NCBI GenBank assembly: GCA_947034885.2
Contig: OX344755.2
Location: forward strand, 22,389,052 to 22,453,051
Source of the DNA: Thuidium tamariscinum
Lineage: Eukaryota > Streptophyta > Bryopsida > Hypnales > Thuidiaceae
Length of the DNA stretch: 64,000 nucleotides
Reading direction: 5' to 3'
The notes beneath the pieces were generated by a model. That model searched no databases and had not been told where the DNA came from. It saw nothing but the letters and a program-made list of their open reading frames with translations. This document shows positions 58,831 to 64,000 of the stretch, piece by piece. The position numbers and the translations under genes are program-made. Position 1 is the stretch's first letter, and each line of letters begins with the position of its first letter.

Positions 58831-60597
58831 GATTCATATATGTTTTCCATTTCAACCTATAAAAAATGGTAGCAGTATCTATTGATATAGTACAATCTAT
58901 TGTATCTATTGTAGTACTATCTATTCTTGCAATTTTTGAGTACGAAAGCCATTTGTATGTAGTAAAAATTGTTTTTTCAACACAAATTTTTTGTGTGATT
59001 GCTTAGGATTGCATGTTTGCTGTCATTTTAATGAGATTTTTTACAACAATATTGTGAGAAAAAACAACCTCATATGCAAGGATTGAAATTGAAGAATATA
59101 GATTCAATAGACCATTCTTGGCCACAACATCCTAAAGGGTGAAAAGTGTGGATCAATATTGATTTGGTGACAACAAGAGTACTATTAAGGTATTGTGCAT
59201 ATCTTATAAGGGAAATCAACAATACTCAAGTTGTAGATTTAATTTACTCTAATCTTATAAGAACAAATGATAGTCTAGATTTCCAAATTTGTGAAGACGC
59301 ATTTTAAAATGAAACTTAGAATAATAACTTAACAAGAAAGTTCAAACAATAGTTGCAAAATAGAATCTATACCATATGAGTATGGCCCTAGCTAAAATGC
59401 CCAAGTTATAGGATACATGATGTTTTCTCTTAAACATTTTGAAAGGCAAATTTATACACTTCAAAATTGAAAAGACATCAAAAGTTAATTTGAAGTGTAG
59501 GCACATCAATCATGCAATTGGTGGAGGTTAATATTCTAAGAATCCCAAAAAATACGCTTTGGAGAAGTCATCTAAAAAATCCTATGCTTGAATTTACCAA
59601 GGAAGGAAAAAGAATTGAAGATTTTAATCTTGCTTCGGATCAAAGTATTCGGAACAATTGAAAGCAAGTTTAGACCTCATGCACAATGAATACTATGCAA
59701 TTTAGAAATTATATCAAAAATGTATTATTGAAATGAAATATCTTGAAAATCTGTTAAATTTCACCTTATTTACACACTTTTAAGAAAAAATTGGTTTTCA
59801 TTCTATTCATCCTTAAAAGGTATAGTAGCTTTGAAAAATGATTGTACATTTACAAAATTACTATAGCTAACTAAAAAAACTTATTCAACAAATTTGAGAT
59901 GAGTTCATTAACTTCATTTAAATAAAATTTACCAGCAAAGAAACTTTTAAGACAAATATCAAATCTGAAAGATTCTTTGGTAAGAAGATAGGAATGAGAA
60001 TTCATTTTGGAATTTTGTTGTAGAAAATTTAAGTACTTTAACATTTAATAGCCCTATGACCCTAAATAATTATCAAGTATTTAATATATGATTGGAGACC
60101 TTTTCAAGATATTATTTAAAATATTAATATTTGAGGTAGTATTTCAATCTATAATATTTCTCTTAAAAAATTTATATTTCATTAGCATTTATTTCAAATA
60201 TTCTAAAAAAAACAGTCATTGTAAAGTTTTTGTACTTAAACTAAATATTCTAGATGTTACATAAACAATTAGAAAGTAAAGTTTTCATAACCTATACTAT
60301 ATAATGTTTAAGAACTAGTAGAAAAATCTTCTAAAAATTTGAAATCATCACATAAAACACATGTTTCTTATAGTATGCTTGATATCAAATAAGAGGTTCA
60401 AAATACTTTCCAAAGAAATCTAAAATTGACACTCTAAAAAATCAATGTTGGAAAGTCAATAACAAAAATACAACTATGCAAAGAGGAAAAGTTGGTTGTC
60501 ATTTAAGAGAATTAGGTACAATCACTTTAAGAAGCCTACATTATCACTTTCCTTGCATTCTAATGCTTCATCTAAGTTCCCAATCACTAGTGCTACT
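58831..60597. other. AT-rich non-coding DNA
   Basis: No ORF, repeat or RNA gene recognised; it is the 3' flank of the ROCO gene. Confidence 0.5.
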
Positions 60598-63597
60598 TCA
60601 TTTCAATTCATCAATTTCACATTGATGCTTGAAAACACAATCATCACAAATCCAAGCTATGGATCCAATCACTCCTCTATATCTCACTTTATTCAATTTA
60701 AAATTCTCATAGAACTCTCGTTTATTTTTACATTGTGGCTCCAAAAAATCTGTGAGCCACCTTTGTGCCATAGAAGTATCACCAATTAACTTCCTAGACT
60801 CATTTCTTAAGTCAACGGGAAGTGATTCCAAAGTTGCAATAGGAATCTCATATTCTAAGATATCAGGGGTGTCAAGAATCAAGGCTGCAAAAAGACCAAC
60901 ATCAGGAACCATTTCACCCATCCCGCAAGTAACATGGGCACCAATCTTTATCAATATGGTGGTTAGCTTCAATCCCCAATTCAACATGGAAAGAAACCTC
61001 TTTGTGCGTTCTGTTCCAAAATTGGCAACACAACCCTTTTGGTTTGAAACCTCGTGAAATCCTTGGATACTTTCACACATGAGATGAAGTTGGATTTCGT
61101 TGAGATCAGGTACAAATCTTGTCAAAAGCTTCCTTTCTCCACTTTCACAAAGATAAGCCAACTTAGGAATTTGGGATTGTTGCATCTCCAATGAGAAGGC
61201 CATCAAACCATCAATCTTGGAACACACCTCTTGCAATAGTTCTCCTTGCATCCTTCTGATGCCACACTCCAAGTGTTGTATCATATCTGCAATATCGTTA
61301 AATTTTGACATTATCTCTTCATGATATTCATGTAGGAGTCTTGTGATGTTGTCTAACTTGTCATCTGTAGATCTATAGAAAAATCTCCGTGTTGTTTGCA
61401 GGAAAGACATGGTTGGTAAATCATTCTTGCTATTGTTGGAGTTGGAGTTGGATTGATCATTTGGAGTCGTCTTTACCAAAGATTGGACACTCTTGTGATA
61501 GTCTTGTAGGTGATGTGACCGTCTTTCCAAGAGCTTTTTCCACACTACATTCCCTAACAAAGTACTCACCTTGTCATAGTCAATGCCCAAACCTTCACAT
61601 CGCTTCCAATTATGTTTTGCTTCAACACCATTTCTTATAACCTCTACTTCCAAGTCTATTACTTGAATACATTGATTTTTGTGGGTTTTAGCATCAATCA
61701 ACCTTTGCACGCATGTAGGGCGCAAGATGTATTCAATAAGGCGAACTCCAGGGCATCCCAATGTTGGATCCTCTTGAAGATATTTGATGTGTTCAACAAT
61801 TCCACTTTGAAGGAATTCCAACATTTTGTCTTGACATTGTTTAGATCGTAAAAGAATGTCCACATCACCATGATGGAATTGAATGATCACTTCAATGCCA
61901 TCACTTATAAACTTGATAACATCTCGAAACACTTCATAAGTATCTTCAACATTCTTGCTTTGGAGTTTCTTGAAGAAAGAAACCTACACAACATATCAAC
62001 AAATGAATAGCATTTTCTTTATGAAGACTAATGCGAGGACTAATGTCAATGTAAAATTCCATTCATTTGTTTTACAACAATAACATCTCACAAACTTGTA
62101 AACCAAAATATAAATATAAATGAAGTGTAGAATGTTGTCCTTAAAAGTGAGCATAGCAACTCTACCATGTATTTGTATTTGTTGCTCTAGTTCACAATCC
62201 TCAATAAGATTGGAGCATTAGTTGTATGGTGGATGGCTTGTTGATATTAAGCAAACATCAAGCTCAACAAATCAACACCAAAAACATATTGATTTCATTC
62301 TTTTTGAAGTATGAAATCAAAAACAATACCTGAAGCCGTGAGAAGAAATTAGGAGTCAACATTGTTTTTATTCTATCTTGACAAGCCATCCTTCGCCCAA
62401 CATAGGTGAACCTTCTTGATTCATTGTTTGTTGACCAACACAAATTCTCATAATGGTCTTTCAAAGTTGATGGAATCATAATGCAATGAGCATTTTGCTT
62501 ATAGCATATATGGAGTTTGATCATAACGCCTAGGATGTCATCAAATTGCACCTTCATGTCCCCTTGGCTTTCCACAAGATCTAATATCAAATGCTTCATA
62601 TGTTCCATGGATATGATCCCATTGGCCGACACCATTTCATATTCACCATCCATGAGTGGATATTGGTGTAAAAATTCTCCAATGATATGGTGACAAAACC
62701 AGTGGGGGTTGGTGATGACCACTCCTGCTTGTTCATTGTAGATGATGTGCCCTCCATCATTCAACGATATAGCTACAAACTCCTTGCGCCTTCTAGCAAG
62801 CTCATCATCAACATCATTCAACTCCTCCACTTCCTTGCATAGGCCTTCACAAAATTCATCCCACTTCAACAATGGTAGCTTGGATTTGTCTGCATTCCAC
62901 AATGCCACCGAACGTTGCACTTCTTCACATGCCCTTATGGTTTTGGGCAACCTCTCCAACAATTGCTTCAAGTAGGATTGAATGAAATCAAATACACCAC
63001 GAGCATGAGATACTTCTCGACCATCCACCTTGAATACAAAGTCATCTTTGTCAAACTCAAGGACCTCATGGAATTGAGATTTCAATTCCGAAACTACCTC
63101 ACCAATGCGTCTATCAAGTATTGTGTCGTCCATCCACTTGTCAAAGTGTGTCATCACTATAGACACATGCGGACGAAAAGAAAGTGATCGCCTTGTATTG
63201 GAAGCAATGAACCGCAACCAAGATGCAAGTTCATCTTTGATGTTGGAAAGATTTTTTTTCTTTGAAGAAATCCATTGGTCCATAGGGTTGCACATGAGTA
63301 GAAACAATGAACAACTTCTATTAGCGGAAAGATTTGGCATCACCAATTCATGAAAAGCATGATAGTCGGTTTGACCAGCCATGTCCCAAATGCTGATGCC
63401 AATGCCTTGAGAAGTTATAGTGTCAACCTCAATGCCATGCGTACGTTTGAGAAATATATTCTTTGGTTGTAGTTTTGGAGCACTTGACCTTTTGAATGTG
63501 TTCTTTATTTTTTTTGGAATCCTTGAACGGTTTTGAACTTCATCTTTTTCTTGAAATTCCTTCAATTGCTTCATAGACAAGCGCAATCTTGTTTTAC
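60598..63597 (-). CDS. ROCO-family protein (Roc GTPase plus COR), partial at 5' side
   Basis: Two exons are visible: 63,597-62,330 and 61,983-60,598, with intron 62,329-61,984 (GTATTG donor, TGTAG acceptor, phase 0). The first begins in the middle of the P-loop: the codon for Gly of GKT is split by the acceptor at 63,598, and KTRLRLS follows. G3 is DMAGQ; THFDKW stands at the G4 position. The COR region follows (KWDEFCEGLCKEVEEL, ITNPHWFCHHIIGEFL) and continues across the intron (FFSRLQ then VSFFKKLQ). A Ser/Asn-rich linker and a helical C-terminal half (MQGELLQEVCSKIDGLMAF, WGLKLTTILIKIGAHVTCG) come after it. ROCO proteins are large multidomain GTPases that dimerise through COR. In plants TORNADO1-type proteins carry LRRs before Roc; any LRR here would be upstream, outside the window. 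No kinase domain is present. No stop or frameshift was found, so it is the best host-gene candidate here. Confidence 0.88.
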
Positions 63598-64000
63598 CTA
63601 CATTGAAGTCAAAAACATGTCAGTTAGTCCAGATTTTCATGTCAACCTCTTACATACATCACATGCAATTCATGATGTAATACGAATTTTATTACTTGGA
63701 GCCATTTCTTATATAAACTACCGTATCTTACATAAAAGTAGTAGATCAAATACGCAACATTTATAATAAGCTACTAGAAGTTTATGAATACTATCAAAAT
63801 TAAATTCCAAATTAATCCAAAATAATATTTCAAGTACATAATTTAGCTAGGAGATGATAGTAGATATTTTAGCTTACAAATGTTTCATAAGCTTTTGATA
63901 TGCATTCAATTCTATTCAATCAATTGATTATATCTAAAGTATATTAATTGATATTGCTATCAATTGAGTATTGGAGGATGAAAAAAATTAATGTTTGGAA
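63598..64000 (-). other. intron of the ROCO gene, running off the window
   Basis: AT-rich sequence with no coding potential lies upstream of the TGTAG acceptor. The upstream exon that holds the first part of the P-loop is not in the window. Confidence 0.6.

Overview
The window looks like nuclear DNA of a streptophyte, probably a non-seed plant or charophyte; the exact clade is a guess. Evidence: plant-type CACTA transposases (tnp2, DUF4218 and DUF4216 regions), plant-type hAT transposases, a Roc-COR (ROCO) GTPase gene, GT-AG introns and one degenerate TTTAGGG telomere-like tract. Apart from the ROCO gene at the right end, almost all recognisable coding DNA belongs to transposable elements. 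The intergenic DNA is AT-rich and broken by short, very GC-rich islands.

Layout. 1-1.2 kb: 5' half of a hAT transposase on the minus strand, open except for one stop. 1.4-2.1 kb: GC-rich island with a 113-bp minisatellite. 2.1-9.3 kb: CACTA copy A, plus strand, with a small basic protein gene and a three-exon TNP2 transposase carrying one stop. 10-16.8 kb: two MITEs of one TA-target family, an orphan coiled-coil gene and a gene sharing an N-terminal domain with the gene at 45.1 kb. 18.7-22.1 kb: a 0.9-kb dispersed repeat, another GC island and non-coding DNA.

22,124-43,134 is a complete 21-kb CACTA element (copy B). It has 28/31 matching terminal inverted repeats and a TCT target duplication on both sides. 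TNP2 and the small basic gene run on the minus strand. A tnpA-like gene (Transposase_24 type) runs divergently on the plus strand. That tnpA-like gene contains an FCP1/NIF-type HAD-phosphatase-like domain with substituted catalytic aspartates. Copy B hosts a TA-target inverted-repeat element inside TNP2 intron 1, itself split by a 4-kb insert with a gag-like gene, and a 778-bp almost perfect palindrome between the small gene and TNP2.

43-53 kb: a GC island, a 1046-residue RING-H2/coiled-coil protein, another GC island and a second hAT transposase with a long acidic tail. 53-58.8 kb: three further copies of the 0.9-kb repeat, two of them as an inverted pair, a CCGTCC island and a 455-bp degenerate tandem array. 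60.6-63.6 kb: the Roc-COR gene, cut at its 5' side by the window end.

Two themes run through the window. Six transposon-type genes are each open end to end except for one in-frame stop, and most of these stops are explained by a C-to-T (or G-to-A) transition. Both hAT transposases lie downstream of, and in the same orientation as, a gene with the shared N-terminal domain, which suggests a two-gene transposon.
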